Below are positions 1 to 9,707 of a stretch of 64,000 nucleotides of DNA, one piece after another. The stretch comes from Sciurus carolinensis. Taxonomy: Eukaryota; Chordata; Mammalia; Rodentia; Sciuridae. Location: positions 90,624,738-90,688,737 of the forward strand of contig NC_062214.1 in the NCBI RefSeq assembly GCF_902686445.1. The letters run 5' to 3'. Below the pieces are notes generated by a model. That model searched no databases. It had not been told where the DNA came from and saw only the letters and a list, made by a program, of their open reading frames with translations. Within the stretch, counting starts at the first letter, position 1; each line of letters opens with the position of its first letter. A program made the position numbers and the translations under genes.

Positions 1-19
1 GACAATCAAGGATAAACAC

Positions 20-246
20 CTGGCCAGTGCCATAGTGCACACCTGTAATCCCAGCTACTTGGGAGGGTGAGGCAGGAGGATTATGAGTTCAAAGCCAGCT
101 TCAGCAACTTAGCGAGGCCTCAAGCAATTTAGCGAGACCCTGTCTCTAAATAAAATATAAAAAAAAAGGCTGGGGATGTGGCTTGGTGGTTAAGCACCCT
201 GGATTCGATCCCCAGTACCAAAAAAAAAAAATAAATAAAATAAAAC
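20..246 (+). mobile_element. B1-ID dimeric SINE (PPIB intron)
   Basis: 7SL-like left part (cctgtaatcccagctacttg … gaccctgtctc) joined to a tRNA-like ID part (ggctggggatgtggcttgg … gattcgatccccagtacc) and an A-rich tail. Confidence 0.9.
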
Positions 247-248
247 AG

Positions 249-373
249 CCTGGCTGGGTGTAGAGCACACAACTGTAGTACCAGCTACTCGGGAGGCTGA
301 GGAGGGAAAATCGCTGAGACTAGGAGTTTAAGGCCAATCTGGGGATAGCAAGACCCCATCTCAACAAAAAAGA
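249..373 (+). mobile_element. B1-like monomer SINE
   Basis: Degenerate 7SL-type monomer (ccagctactcgggaggctga … agaccccatctcaac) ending in an A tract, directly after the previous SINE. Confidence 0.75.
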
Positions 374-774
374 ACAGCACCTCTATCCCCCAACGGTTCT
401 AAATCCCTCCAGGCCCTAGACAGGCCTTGTTGAAGCTACACAACTGTAGGATCATCCATTCCATCACTCAGGCAAGGTTGTACAGACTCCCACCCTGAGC
501 TGTATAGGGTACAGCTGATGTCCCTGAGGAGTCACTTGGAACCTTGCTCCCCAGTCACTCACTTCCTCCTTATCCTTTGCCCAATATGGTTCTGAACAAA
601 ACTCCTGCATCCACTCATTGTCAAATCTGTGTTCTTCCCACCTTGGCCTGGCACCCTAGCCATACATTCAGTAGAATTTTGGTGCCTCCAGGTTTGTGTA
701 TTGTTGATCCCAGGTGGATCTCAGCCCTCCTCAGTCATACTGAGGCTACTGCCCATTGTTGCTGGGCCTCATGA

Positions 775-933
<159 letters not shown>

Positions 934-1109
934 GGCCCCAGGGACCACTGAGCAACCCTCTGTGCAGGCCCTGTTGCCCTTGCCGGGGAGAAGGTAGCCC
1001 ATCACAGGGCTCCATGCTGCACTGGCCCTAGTGCCAGCATCTGATGGAGCAGGCCCACTCCCCTCACATTCCATAGGCCCAGTTTTGTAACAAACTCATA
1101 TGTTGACCA

Positions 1110-1115
1110 ATTAAA
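1110..1115 (+). terminator. PPIB: PPIB poly(A) signal (ATTAAA)
   Basis: The variant hexamer ATTAAA lies about 177 bases after the PPIB stop and is followed by a G/T-rich stretch (agtggggtttttttt), so the transcript probably ends near 1130. Confidence 0.75.
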
Positions 1116-1418
1116 AGAAAAGTGGGGTTTTTTTTGTATAATCTGAGTGTGGTCTGGGCTCTTGAATCTGTAGTACATTCCCCTAGTGTACATCCCAACA
1201 TGTCTGGGACTCGCCTGTGGCTATAAGATGCTTCCTTCCTGAGGCTCCTGTCTGAACCTATACCCAGATGCTACCCACAAAATACAGGCAGGAGCTTTTT
1301 ACTGGCTTCTGAACTTTGCAGATCTACGTCTCAGCCTTTACTGCCCTTGCCCTCTTCTGGTCTAGGTTAAGAAATACAGCTACAACTGTACCTTCTCAGT
1401 CTACTCCAGATTCCTTCC

Positions 1419-1424
1419 TTTATT
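1419..1424 (-). terminator. SNX22: SNX22 poly(A) signal (AATAAA)
   Basis: Minus-strand AATAAA about 200 bases past the SNX22 stop, the first such hexamer downstream. The probable PPIB and SNX22 3' ends then lie within about 300 bases of each other, convergent. Confidence 0.7.
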
Positions 1425-1623
1425 CCTCAACTCCCTGGCCTTGCCTTGGCCCCTAGGCCTTAAGAGCACCTGAATTCTACCACCCCCAGCTGCCAGTGCA
1501 AGCTGAGTTAAGAGTAGTTAAGTCATAGGTCCAAGCCAAAGGAGGACACAGCCCTAGTTCCTTATATGGAACTCAGGACAGGCACATGCTTCCTGATAGG
1601 TAGCCCAAAGGCTTCTGGGCTGA

Positions 1624-1745
1624 TCAGGGCATTGGTGGCAGAGAAGGTGGGTAACAGTCCACTTTTGGCTGGGCTGATGCTGGGCTGGCACTGAATCCAT
1701 AGAGGCCCTGGAGCACACCGTTCACCACCACATCTGGTAGAAGCT
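1624..1745 (-). CDS. SNX22: SNX22 coding exon 7 (C-terminus, stop TGA)
   Basis: Acceptor tttttatcctag. Encodes VVVNGVLQGLYGFS and the C-terminal LPPMP before TGA at 1626-1624. Confidence 0.95.
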
Positions 1746-4430
1746 CTAGGATAAAAATAAAACAATGGAGGGGTGGGGAGTGGTGTAAGACAGGCCTATC
1801 CCCAGACTGGCAGTCTCTCTCTGCTGTCCTTGGGATTAGAGCCCTTGTCAAGGTGGCAGATAACAGCTGTCCACCCAAATGAGGCATTGGCATTCCCAGG
1901 CCACAATCTGTTTACACACACATCACACATCAGCTTGGTAAAACCAGGCCACTGAGGAATGCAGACCTGGGGACCCAAGCTTATTTTACCAGTGTCTACA
2001 AAGCAGGCTATAGAGTTGGAGGAGCAGTGGGTAATGGTCCCAAAGAAGATGTCCCAGAAAGATGCTGCCTGGGGTTCCTGGGAGTGGAGAAATAGTAAGC
2101 CCACACTCTAGCCCACCCTGGTACCCAAGTCCTAAGTGCAGAGCGTGGGTCAGGCACCTCCTCACCTGGAGAAGGAGTGGAAATGTATGGATCCGTTCCA
2201 AAGCTGATAACAGGCCGGTGGTGTAGCTGCGAGCTGGGAAGAAAGGGTCATGAGCCTTGGCAGCTGGGGAGAAGTCAGGGCAGAATCCCATATGGAGTGG
2301 AGACTTAAGGACAGATCACCAGGGACCCACAAAGGAAAAGGTGAGTAGGAAATGGATTCAGGAGGCACCAACAGGAACTGGCCCCAGGCTGCAAGCCCAC
2401 CTCCTACCATGCAGCCACCAGGGGGCAGCAAGAGGCAGGCAGGCCAGGAATTTGACTTGCCTGCTGTCGCTAGGCAGGAATCCCCCCCACCCCGTGCTGA
2501 AAAGAAGAGAGACACTGTAAGCTGCCTGGGGATGACTGGGAGGTGAGGAAGGGGTGGAGACAGCCCAGAACTTCAGTCCCAGGGGACCACTGCTTCTGTT
2601 TGTAACAAGTCAGTTCTGTAGGTGGAGGTGGCTGGGGTAACCAAGGCTGTCCAAAAATCAGCCCCTCCACCAGGGTCAAGAAAGCTGATGAGGGAGGTCG
2701 TGTCTCAGAGGGAGAACCAAGCAAACCAGGGCCTGGAGGATGTGAGGAGGAAAAAAGCTTACCCTGAAAAACTTTCCTCACCTGCTTGCTGCCAGGAGTC
2801 CCTTCCCTTCCCCAACTCTGGCCCTCCTTACCCCCAGCTACTGGTCTTGGGGTCTGTGGGGAAGTGGCGGAGTCTCAGGAATTCCAGTAACTCCTTGGGC
2901 ACATCCTGGTTCAGGTACAGGATGCCCTAGAAAGGAGGACAGAGGAAACCTAAAATCACACCCAGCTACTAATTTACACAGCCCAGTACAAATGAAAATG
3001 TGAGACACTTAGTTCCAAATAAAATTCAAGGTGGTGAGAGCACAGCAAGGCTCTTCTGAGTGCTGGGTCGTGTGTGATTGCACAGGTTGTGGCCCAATGA
3101 AGTGGTCCAGCCTGCAATCCTACATCACTGTCGTGGACAAGAACCTACACTGGTATTGCACTGAGGGCACCAGAGAATTTACCCTGGAATGGAAGGGAGC
3201 TAGTTTTCATTGAGTTGGGGCTACCTGCCCACTGCTTGCCTCACTCAATCCTTTCAACAATCCAGTGAGGGATATTTGGACTCATGACTGTTCAGAAAAT
3301 TGAGGCTAGGGATAGTGAACGACCCGCAAGTTGTGAGAGCCCTCCTATATCACCACTTTCTGTCTGGGTCACACCCTGGTCCACCTGGCTGGAGACAAAA
3401 GAATATGCCCCTTGCACACCTGGATATAGGCCTCCAAGCCCTGCCGGCGCTGTTCCAATCCTCTGGTCCTCCAATTGGGCAGGCGCTTCGATGGGAAATC
3501 AGGCACTTTGTACAGTTTCTTGATCTGCCGGGAGGTTATGGAGGACCCATCACAGTATCCCAACAGAGCCCCTCAAGCCCACCTGACCCTAGCCAAGAGT
3601 CCTCTCCGGACCCCTCTTATGGCCCTACCCTGGGACAGACCCTGGTAAGTGGTGGTTGGAACAGATGAGGGTCGCCCGAGGGCGGGTGGGCACGCCAGGG
3701 ACAAGGTCAGTGTGAGCTGGAATCCGCCCCTTTGTGCCCTCTCCATAGGGGACCTTGCAGCCAATGGGGAGTCTGCCTAGGATCTGCGGCCTTCAGACGC
3801 TAGGGTAGTAATGGGGGTGGCCGAAGCTGGGACTAGAGGTCTTCCAACCGCCACCCAGGGGTTAGACAGGGATCAGTTGATGGTCCGCGCCGCCTCACCC
3901 GTTTGTGCAGTGCGTGGAACTCGCTGTAGCGCCTTGGCACCGTGTGTCTGCGCCCGCTGCACAGCACCTCCACTCGGAACACCTGGCAGGCGGAGGTGCA
4001 CTTGAGGCCCCTGGGCAGGATGCAGCAGGGCCCGCTCTCAGCGACCTTCCCACCCTCCCGCCTCAAAGGCACAAAGCGGACTCGGAGCGCCGACGCTCTC
4101 TGGGGAACCTCCCACTCCAACAAACACCTGAGAGGAAAAAGCTAGGAGACCCGCCCCTCTGCTCCATGCGGTCCCTCAAGAGCGCAGGCCACCTCCCGGG
4201 GACCCGCAAATCCAAACAGTCCGGAAACCCTCAAGTCGGGGTATCCTGGGACTGCGCTGAGAAAATCCGACCTGGAACGATAGGTCCCCATTGCTCTGGG
4301 CGCGGGGAAATTCGGCAGAACCCGGCACTCCTTCCCAACTAGTGGTTCTGCTCACCATGTGGCCTTTCTCTGGGCTCTGCCTGGGCCCCTCGGCCTCGGG
4401 CCCCACCGACGGAATGTGAACTTCCAGCAT
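1624..4430 (-). CDS. SNX22: SNX22, sorting nexin 22 (complete, 7 coding exons, 194 aa)
   Basis: SNX22 is a small sorting nexin made almost entirely of a PX domain, which binds phosphatidylinositol 3-phosphate on endosomal membranes. Exons on the minus strand: 4430-4356, 3982-3899, 3524-3420, 2926-2832, 2496-2461, 2233-2166 and 1745-1624. They join in matching phases to 585 nt, 194 aa plus stop; the human protein is about the same length. The PX motif RRYSEFHALHK is in exon 2, and the residues after it (IKKLYKVPDFPSKR) are encoded in exon 3. The start is the MLEVHIPSVG methionine at 4430. One intron, after the 36-nt exon 5, starts with GC rather than GT. That exon also reads TGWGGFLPSD where I recall TLREFLPGD in human. 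The promoter is a CpG-rich region probably shared with the + strand gene starting near 4800. Confidence 0.95.
2166..2233 (-). CDS. SNX22: SNX22 coding exon 6 (residues 132-155)
   Basis: 68 nt, acceptor ttcccag, donor ccag|gtgag. Encodes RPVISFGTDPY and ends one base into a glutamate codon. Confidence 0.93.
2461..2496 (-). CDS. SNX22: SNX22 coding exon 5 (36-nt micro-exon with GC donor)
   Basis: Acceptor cttttcag, then 36 nt reading TGWGGFLPSDS in the frame set by both neighbours. The donor is cag|gcaagt, a textbook GC-AG donor. The nearest GT (4 bases on) would break the frame into exon 6. Confidence 0.85.
2832..2926 (-). CDS. SNX22: SNX22 coding exon 4 (residues 89-119 plus split Gly120)
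   Basis: 95 nt, acceptor ttctag, donor gtaag. Encodes GILYLNQDVP through LRHFPTDP, the last PX helices; ends two bases into a glycine codon. Confidence 0.95.
3225..3345 (-). mobile_element. MIR fragment in SNX22 intron 3
   Basis: Degenerate MIR in reverse orientation: tcagaaaattgaggctaggg and the 'tttggactcatgactg' segment match the inverted core (cattttacagatgaggaaactg) of ancient MIRs. Confidence 0.5.
3420..3524 (-). CDS. SNX22: SNX22 coding exon 3 (residues 54-88)
   Basis: 105 nt, phase 0 at both ends; acceptor cggcag, donor gtgtg. Encodes IKKLYKVPDFPSKR through GLEAYIQ, the proline-containing PX segment and following helix. Confidence 0.96.
3899..3982 (-). CDS. SNX22: SNX22 coding exon 2 (residues 26-53), PX core
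   Basis: 84 nt, phase 0 at both ends, acceptor ccag, donor gtgag. Contains FRVEVLCSGRR and the phosphoinositide-binding RRYSEF motif. Confidence 0.96.
4356..4430 (-). CDS. SNX22: SNX22 coding exon 1 (residues 1-25)
   Basis: Starts MLEVHIPSVG and ends in phase 0 at a gtgag donor. The ATG has a poor Kozak context (C at -3). Confidence 0.95.
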
Positions 4431-4953
4431 CCGCGCACCAGCACCAGCAGCGTTCGCTCCTCCAGTACTGCTCTGAGCGCGAGCTCCCGGGCAGCCGCCA
4501 GCGGCCCCTGCGCTGCCGCCCCGCCTTTCGGGCCCGCAGGCCCCGCCCCAGACCCCGCCCCGGGCGTACCCCGCGCAGCCCGGTCCTGAGCCCAGAAGAT
4601 TAGGCAGGGCGCTGGCTGGCGGGAGTTGAACGCCGCCCCTTCAGTTTAGAGGGGCCGAGCGCAGGGGAGGAAGCCTCAGCAGAGAGTCATCTGTTTGTCA
4701 AATATTTGCTGAACGCCCGACTGCCAGGTACGCGGGCAAGCCAAAATTTCACCTGTTCTTTGTTGAGTGCCTATAAGGACTAGAGTCTGCGGCGCTTGGC
4801 GTGGGCGGAGGCGTCTGCCCCGAGGACAGTCCTCGGAGGTCCCTTGCTTTCCTCAGACCCTTCTCCGGAACCAGGCCGCCCCGTCTCCTTCCCTTCTTCC
4901 CTCCTTTCAGCCTGGCCTTTGGGAGCGCCGGTCTGGAGACTCCAGCTGAGGCC
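4431..4953. promoter_or_regulatory. CpG-rich bidirectional promoter between SNX22 and the 4954 ORF
   Basis: The stretch is GC-rich with many CpGs and several GC-box-like motifs (e.g. ccccgccccgg near 4555). It sits between the SNX22 start codon on the minus strand and a candidate + strand gene. A TATAAG at 4773-4778 would place a + strand start near 4800. No ATG occurs on the + strand from 4431 until 4954. Bidirectional use is inferred. Confidence 0.6.
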
Positions 4954-4961
4954 ATGCCTGG
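4954..4961 (+). CDS. Candidate small gene, coding part of exon 1
   Basis: ATG CCT GG then gtaaga donor. The frame upstream is open back to a TAA at 4774-4776 but holds no ATG, so 4954 is the only AUG start. Confidence 0.5.
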
Positions 4962-7864
4962 GTAAGACGTGAATCAGTTCAGCTTTGATGTCCCCTTTCC
5001 CCAGCATCCACAGGTCTTCATTCATTTTTTTCTTCCTTCCCTCTTCATATTTTTCAACCTTAACCTGTTTCAGGGACATTTTATAAGGAAGAGGTAGTTT
5101 AGGAACCCAGACTCTGCTTTGGGGATCAGTATCAGAAACTGTGTAGACCTTTGCTCATCTGCAAACTAGAAATAATATACCTCTCAGGGCTGGAGACCAA
5201 AAACTGAACAAAGCCAGGTGAGATGGCGCACACCTATAAACCCAGTTACTTGGGAGGTTGAGGCTGAGGTGAGGCTGGAGGATGGCTATAGTTCAGGAGT
5301 TAAGGCCAGCCTGGGCAACATAGGGAGCCCATCTCAAATAAATAAGATGATGACCCATGTTAAACCCTTAACACAGCAGGTATTGAATAAACAACTTGAT
5401 TGTAGGCTTGACCTGGAGAGAGGCTGGGTGATGAGTAGGAGAGGTAGGTACAGGGCAGTGGACAGGGAAGGACTGTGGGAGGTGGCACCAGGCTGCTCTT
5501 CCCTACCCTTCTTAGCAAGGGTCATCCTGGGAATGTGGAAAGATTTAAATGCAGAACTTTCTCACCCCATGTGCTAAAAAGGCCTGTGCTCCCACCTCTT
5601 TACCACACCCCTTAATAGCAGAGCTCCTACCACTCAGAAGTAGCATAACAGGTGCCCTCTAGCTCACTGACAAACCTGAGGTGAAGATGTGATACCCTGC
5701 CTCTCAAGAGCTCATACCTACTACCTGGTAGGAGGCCTGGTGGGGTGGGGGGGCAGAGTGCCTCTCTTAAGTGGGTTCTGATGGACTCACTTCTCTCCTA
5801 ATAGTGCAGAGGTGCTTCAGAACTGGAGCAGAACATCTGCATTCCCAGTCCTGCCCCCAGAGAGGGGCTCAGAGGATGACCCCCCAGTAGTGCCAGGTAG
5901 GTCTCATGTGTCCCAAACATTGTCCCTCCAAATTCCATAGCACAGGGGCCCCAGAATCAGGAAGCTGAAACTTCCTGCATCCTGGTGTGGTCCCCTGGAA
6001 GGGAAATGACCAACACTGAGGAGAAGTGCTGCCGTTTCATTTCCTCCCTGGCATTCTAGGGCCCCAGCTCTCCTTGACCTTCAGGGCCTTAGCAATGCCT
6101 TCTGTTCAGGGCACCATTCTAATGACCATTTGCCCTCTGTCTCTGGACTTCCCTACTTTTCCTTGCCTCCCTCCTCAGTCAACAGAAGGTCCATTCTCTA
6201 TCCTGCTATCAGACTATGAAAGCATCTACTTTCTCTCTGCTTGGAATAAAACTCACTCTGCCTGCCACAGTCTACAAAGGACTACAACCCACCCTCCATC
6301 TCCCACCTCATTTCCTCTCCTCTCCTCCTAAAGCACCAGGCTCTAGCCATAGTGACCTTCCTCTAGTTCTTCAAACCTGACAAGTTCTTTCTTGCCTCAG
6401 GGACTTTGTGTTTGTTTTTCCTTTACTTGGAACAGTCTTCCTTGACTTTGAGCCTGGTGGGCTCATCCTCCAATTCTGAGCTTACCTCCTCAAAGAGGCT
6501 TCCTGCCTGACCCCCATCATATCACTTGGTTCATGCATGTATTGAGTCTGTAATTATTGTATATTATAAGTCTCCACAGTGCCAAGGATTTAGTCTAGGT
6601 CTTTGGTGGGTAGAATGGTGGGATACCTTTCCTCACCCATCATATGGTTCACATGGACATTGCTATAACAAAAGATTAATAAGAGAAAAGCATAATAAAA
6701 TTTATTTAATCAAAGTTTTATTTGATACAGGACCCTTCCAAAATTAAGGCCCGAAGACCCAGAGGAAACCATTCAACGCTTAGATCTGATGAAGCATGAA
6801 TAGTCATGTAGAAATGTGACTGGACAAAAGGATATGATAGACCAGGTGGGCAATCCAGTAAGGCCTGTTCAGATTCTTCTCAGCCTCTGGGCCTTATTCA
6901 TTTCTCCTGGATGCGGGGCAAGATTCCTCTGGAATAAGGGTCTTCAAGGGAGAAGGAAAAGGGTAAATAACTTTTCTAGGTTTTATGGTTTGCTTTAGGG
7001 GAATGGGGTTCTAGTTTTTTGTCTGTTTTTGATACTAGGAATTGAACCCAGGACACTCTACCACTGAGCTACATCCTCAGCCCTTGTTTTTTTATTTTGA
7101 GACAGGGTTTCTCTAGGTTGCCCAGACTAGCTTTTAACTTGTGATCTTTCTGCATCAGCTTCCCAAGTAAGCTGGCATTAAAGTGCACACCACCACACTT
7201 TGTGGGTTCTAGTTTCTGAGACCCACTTTGGGGAAGAGAAATTTTGATTTCTGTGGCTCACTTCAGGGAAGAAAGTAAGGGCAAGAGACTAGAGGGCAAG
7301 AGAAGGTCAGAGAGACCTTGCTTCTGAGGCCCTTCCAGTCTTTTTTTATTTTATTTATTTTTGGTGCTGGGATGGAACCCAAGGCTTTGCACATGCTAAG
7401 CACACACACTATCACTGAACTACATCCCCAGCCCCCATATTCTTTAGTTCAAAATATTTAGCATGTTGGGTGCCATGTTGGGTGGATTATGAGCCCTAAT
7501 ATACTATAAACAAAAATTTATTGATTGAAAGACTATATAAGAATGAATCTCACTATTATATATAATTGTAAAGCACCAATAATTTTTTTTTAAGTAAAAA
7601 AGACTAAATGAGGTGGGGAGATAGAGCAAAGGCTGGGGAGGGAAGAGAAAGCCTTGGAGAGAGGTACAGTGGAAACAGAGGTTGCTAAAGGGTTAGAAGT
7701 TCTGCTACAGGGGGAGTACAAGAATCCTTTCCCTACCTTCAGGGTTAGACATCTATCTCTGCCTCTCTCTTTTGAACTGTTGTTCCTTTTATTCATTGAC
7801 TTAATTTCCAGGTGTTCCTGAGAAGCTTCAAATCAATGGCTTTTCATTGCCAGTTATGGAATGA
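4954..7864 (+). CDS. Candidate three-exon small-protein gene (50 aa), not recognised
   Basis: Seen: an ATG in a gaggccATG context, the first ATG of a GC-rich leader, followed by exon ends tgg|gtaaga (4961), acceptor ctctcctaatag then 5805-5896 with donor ccag|gtaggt, and a pyrimidine-rich acceptor ending tttccag then 7812 to TGA at 7862-7864. Phases match at both junctions (2 then 1), giving 50 codons. AATAAA follows at 7896-7901 with a GT-rich tract after it. The protein starts MPGAEVLQNW, has an acidic proline-rich middle (GSEDDPPVVPG, about residues 24-34) and ends INGFSLPVME. I see no signal peptide, membrane segment or known domain. It is divergent from SNX22 and separated from it by a CpG-rich promoter. 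It could instead be a spliced non-coding divergent RNA with a chance ORF. Introns hold a B1-like SINE, an L2 and two ID-type SINEs. Confidence 0.55.
5213..5346 (+). mobile_element. B1-like monomer SINE in intron 1 of the candidate gene
   Basis: 7SL-type monomer (cacacctataaacccagtta … cctgggcaacatagg) with an aaataaataag tail. Confidence 0.8.
5805..5896 (+). CDS. Candidate small gene, exon 2
   Basis: 92 nt (1 + 30 codons + 1). Acceptor ttctctcctaatag and donor cag|gtaggt both fit consensus. Confidence 0.55.
6250..6560 (+). mobile_element. L2 LINE 3' fragment
   Basis: Degenerate L2: 'gcctcagggactttgtgttt' and 'cttacctcctcaaagaggct' match the conserved L2 3' segments (cctcagggcctttgcac; cacctcctcagagaggcc). 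Confidence 0.65.
7013..7202 (-). mobile_element. B1-ID dimeric SINE, reverse
   Basis: Reverse ID part (attgaacccaggacactcta … tacatcctcagccc) then reverse B1 part (gagacagggtttctctaggt). Confidence 0.85.
7339..7436 (-). mobile_element. ID SINE, reverse
   Basis: T-rich run then ggtgctgggatggaaccc … actacatccccagccccc. Confidence 0.85.
7812..7864 (+). CDS. Candidate small gene, exon 3 coding part
   Basis: Preceded by a long pyrimidine-rich tract (gcctctctcttttg … ttaatttccag). 16 codons and TGA, then a short 3' UTR to the AATAAA. Confidence 0.55.
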
Positions 7865-7895
7865 GATTCAGTGCAACTGACTTGAAAACATCTGT

Positions 7896-7901
7896 AATAA
7901 A
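7896..7901 (+). terminator. Poly(A) signal of the candidate small gene
   Basis: Canonical AATAAA 32 bases after the TGA, followed by cagtgtcctgtg, a plausible GU-rich downstream element. Confidence 0.6.
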
Positions 7902-7904
7902 CAT

Positions 7905-8340
7905 GCAGGTCCTAATTCTACAGTGTCCTGTGACGCAAGGGTGCAAGTCCAAATAAGGAGAAACAAGATCCTTGACCTGGAGGAATTGTTTACAGTGTCT
8001 TTGGGGAGATAGAACAAGTTATATGGAATATTTTCCTATAAAGAGCAACACATGGCATGACATAAACTCCAAAGCAGTTATTAAAGTCAAAGAAGAGTTT
8101 ATTTTCTGTATACTTTAAGCACTGGTCAGTGTGGCAAATGAACACTGTTAAGTTCCAGACTTATACCATGGGTGTGGAGACCTCACAGTGACTTCTGTTT
8201 TTAGAATGAGTTGTTTTACTGTAGAAGCTTTGTCTTTCCTCAATCACCATCTAGTATATGAATTTAATGTCTAAGTTGCTGAGTGAAAAATCACCTAAAA
8301 GTGTTAATTTATCACATTTTCTTGGTCAGAGTATTTCCAT
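7905..8340. other. No gene or repeat recognised
   Basis: AT-rich single-copy-looking sequence after the candidate gene's poly(A) signal; no open frame of note on either strand. Confidence 0.5.
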
Positions 8341-8354
8341 ATCAGATTAGAGCA

Positions 8355-8515
8355 ATAGTTTTCAAGTTTTCAGTCTGCAATATTCCCTAACGGTCCTGTT
8401 AAATCTTGGATTATAGGGCCCTGACCCCATATTTTCTGATTGTAGTGGCCTACGTGGTACCTAATCATGGACATTTTTAACAGTTCCCTGGGAATGCCTC
8501 ATGTATTCCTGGTTG
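8355..8515. mobile_element. MER5A-like DNA transposon remnant
   Basis: Degenerate order of 'agttttcaagttttcagtct', 'cctgttaaatcttgga', 'gggccctgaccccatatttt' resembles the MER5A pattern (ttctcaaa…ttgttagaaatgca…gggccccacccc). Confidence 0.45.
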
Positions 8516-8690
8516 GGGACTGTATGGTAGGCATCAGTCTCTTGACTCCCACATCAGCCCTTCAAGGGACTGTGCCACACTGGCTGCTTGTAGACAGGAT
8601 CATGGACTGAGCAAAGGGCAGGACTGGGGCAAAGATGTACTCCCAACACAGCCCTGCTCCTGTGGTGGTCCTGGTTGCTGGGGGAGCACC

Positions 8691-8801
8691 CCATGCCAGC
8701 ACACAGTTGGCTGGCCTGTGCTTCTGCCATGCTTTGCTGGGGCCCTCACCCTCTACCATTGCTGACCGCACACAAAGCCCCCTTTTACCCACTGCTCCAG
8801 G
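8691..8801 (+). repeat. Duplicated segment, copy A
   Basis: A 111-bp segment with a close partner at 10399-10502. Both contain the identical block tgctggggccctcaccctct followed by the same 12 bases. Copy A lies outside any SINE. Confidence 0.85.
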
Positions 8802-8999
8802 GATGCTCAGGAGGTTTGGTTAACCCCATTAAGAAAACAAATAGCTCCTGGGCCAGGTGGGCAGGCGGGTGCTGCTAGGCACAGTGGCTGGATTCTTCTC
8901 TGGGGGCAAGTGGGTGGACCAGAGGGAGGGACCCAGCACCAGAGTCTGCCTGACTAAGGGTGAGCCTTGTCTGCTCCACCCAAGTCCTACTCTAGTCAC

Positions 9000-9140
9000 T
9001 TGGACAGCCCCTGAACCTGAGTCCTTATCTGTACAACAGAGATTTGTGTGAGGGTTGTGTGTAGGTTAAATGACATCGTGCTTCTGAAGTGCTTATCATG
9101 GGGCCTGATACACGGTAAATAAATATTAGCTGTTATTTTT
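9000..9140 (+). mobile_element. MIR fragment
   Basis: 'gtccttatctgtacaacaga … aggttaaatgacatcgtgct … taaataaatattagctgtta' follows the 3' half of MIR. Confidence 0.65.
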
Positions 9141-9612
9141 TAACTGAATTATATGAAATTGCTGTTTTTGTAATCCAAAAATGGTAGGCTATTAACAGGT
9201 ACATATAGTTCAGCCTAACATATTGTTACTGATTTATCAACAAAAACAAATTCTATTCCTTTCAGTATGCCAAGCTCTAAAGGTTAGTTTGAAAAACAAA
9301 CAACTCTTAGCTACTAACTCTGTGATAAGGATTTTCCTAATTTTTCTCCATAAAAATCCATTTTTCAACCAAAAAAGAAGCAAATGAATTGGAAGCAGAG
9401 GTTGGTGTAAATCAGCAACTATCCTATTCATCACAACCACCTCAGAGTTCCTACTGATTGTCTTTTCAGTAAGTACATTTTATTAATTTGAAATAATAAA
9501 ATTTAAAAACTATTTTTGTTATAATATTGAATTATGGAACAAGATACCTTAAAAAGAGTTCTTTTGCTAAAAGATTTTAAAATTACTTATGTAGCTTAAA
9601 CTCTTCATTTTT

Positions 9613-9707
9613 GTTTTTTTTTTTTTTTTTTGGGTGCTGGGGATCGAACCCAGGGCCTTGTGCTTACAAGGTAAGCACTGTACCGTCTGAGCTATCTCCC
9701 CAGCCCC
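9613..9707 (-). mobile_element. ID SINE, reverse, with perfect 16-bp target-site duplication
   Basis: Poly-T then gggtgctggggatcgaaccc … gagctatctccccagcccc. Flanked by taaactcttcattttt at 9597-9612 and again at 9708-9723, indicating a young L1-mediated insertion. Confidence 0.95.

Noticed and set aside
1773..2930. Several 80-117-codon frames on both strands within SNX22
   Set aside because: They cover SNX22 introns and exons in wrong frames; the spliced SNX22 model explains the coding signal.
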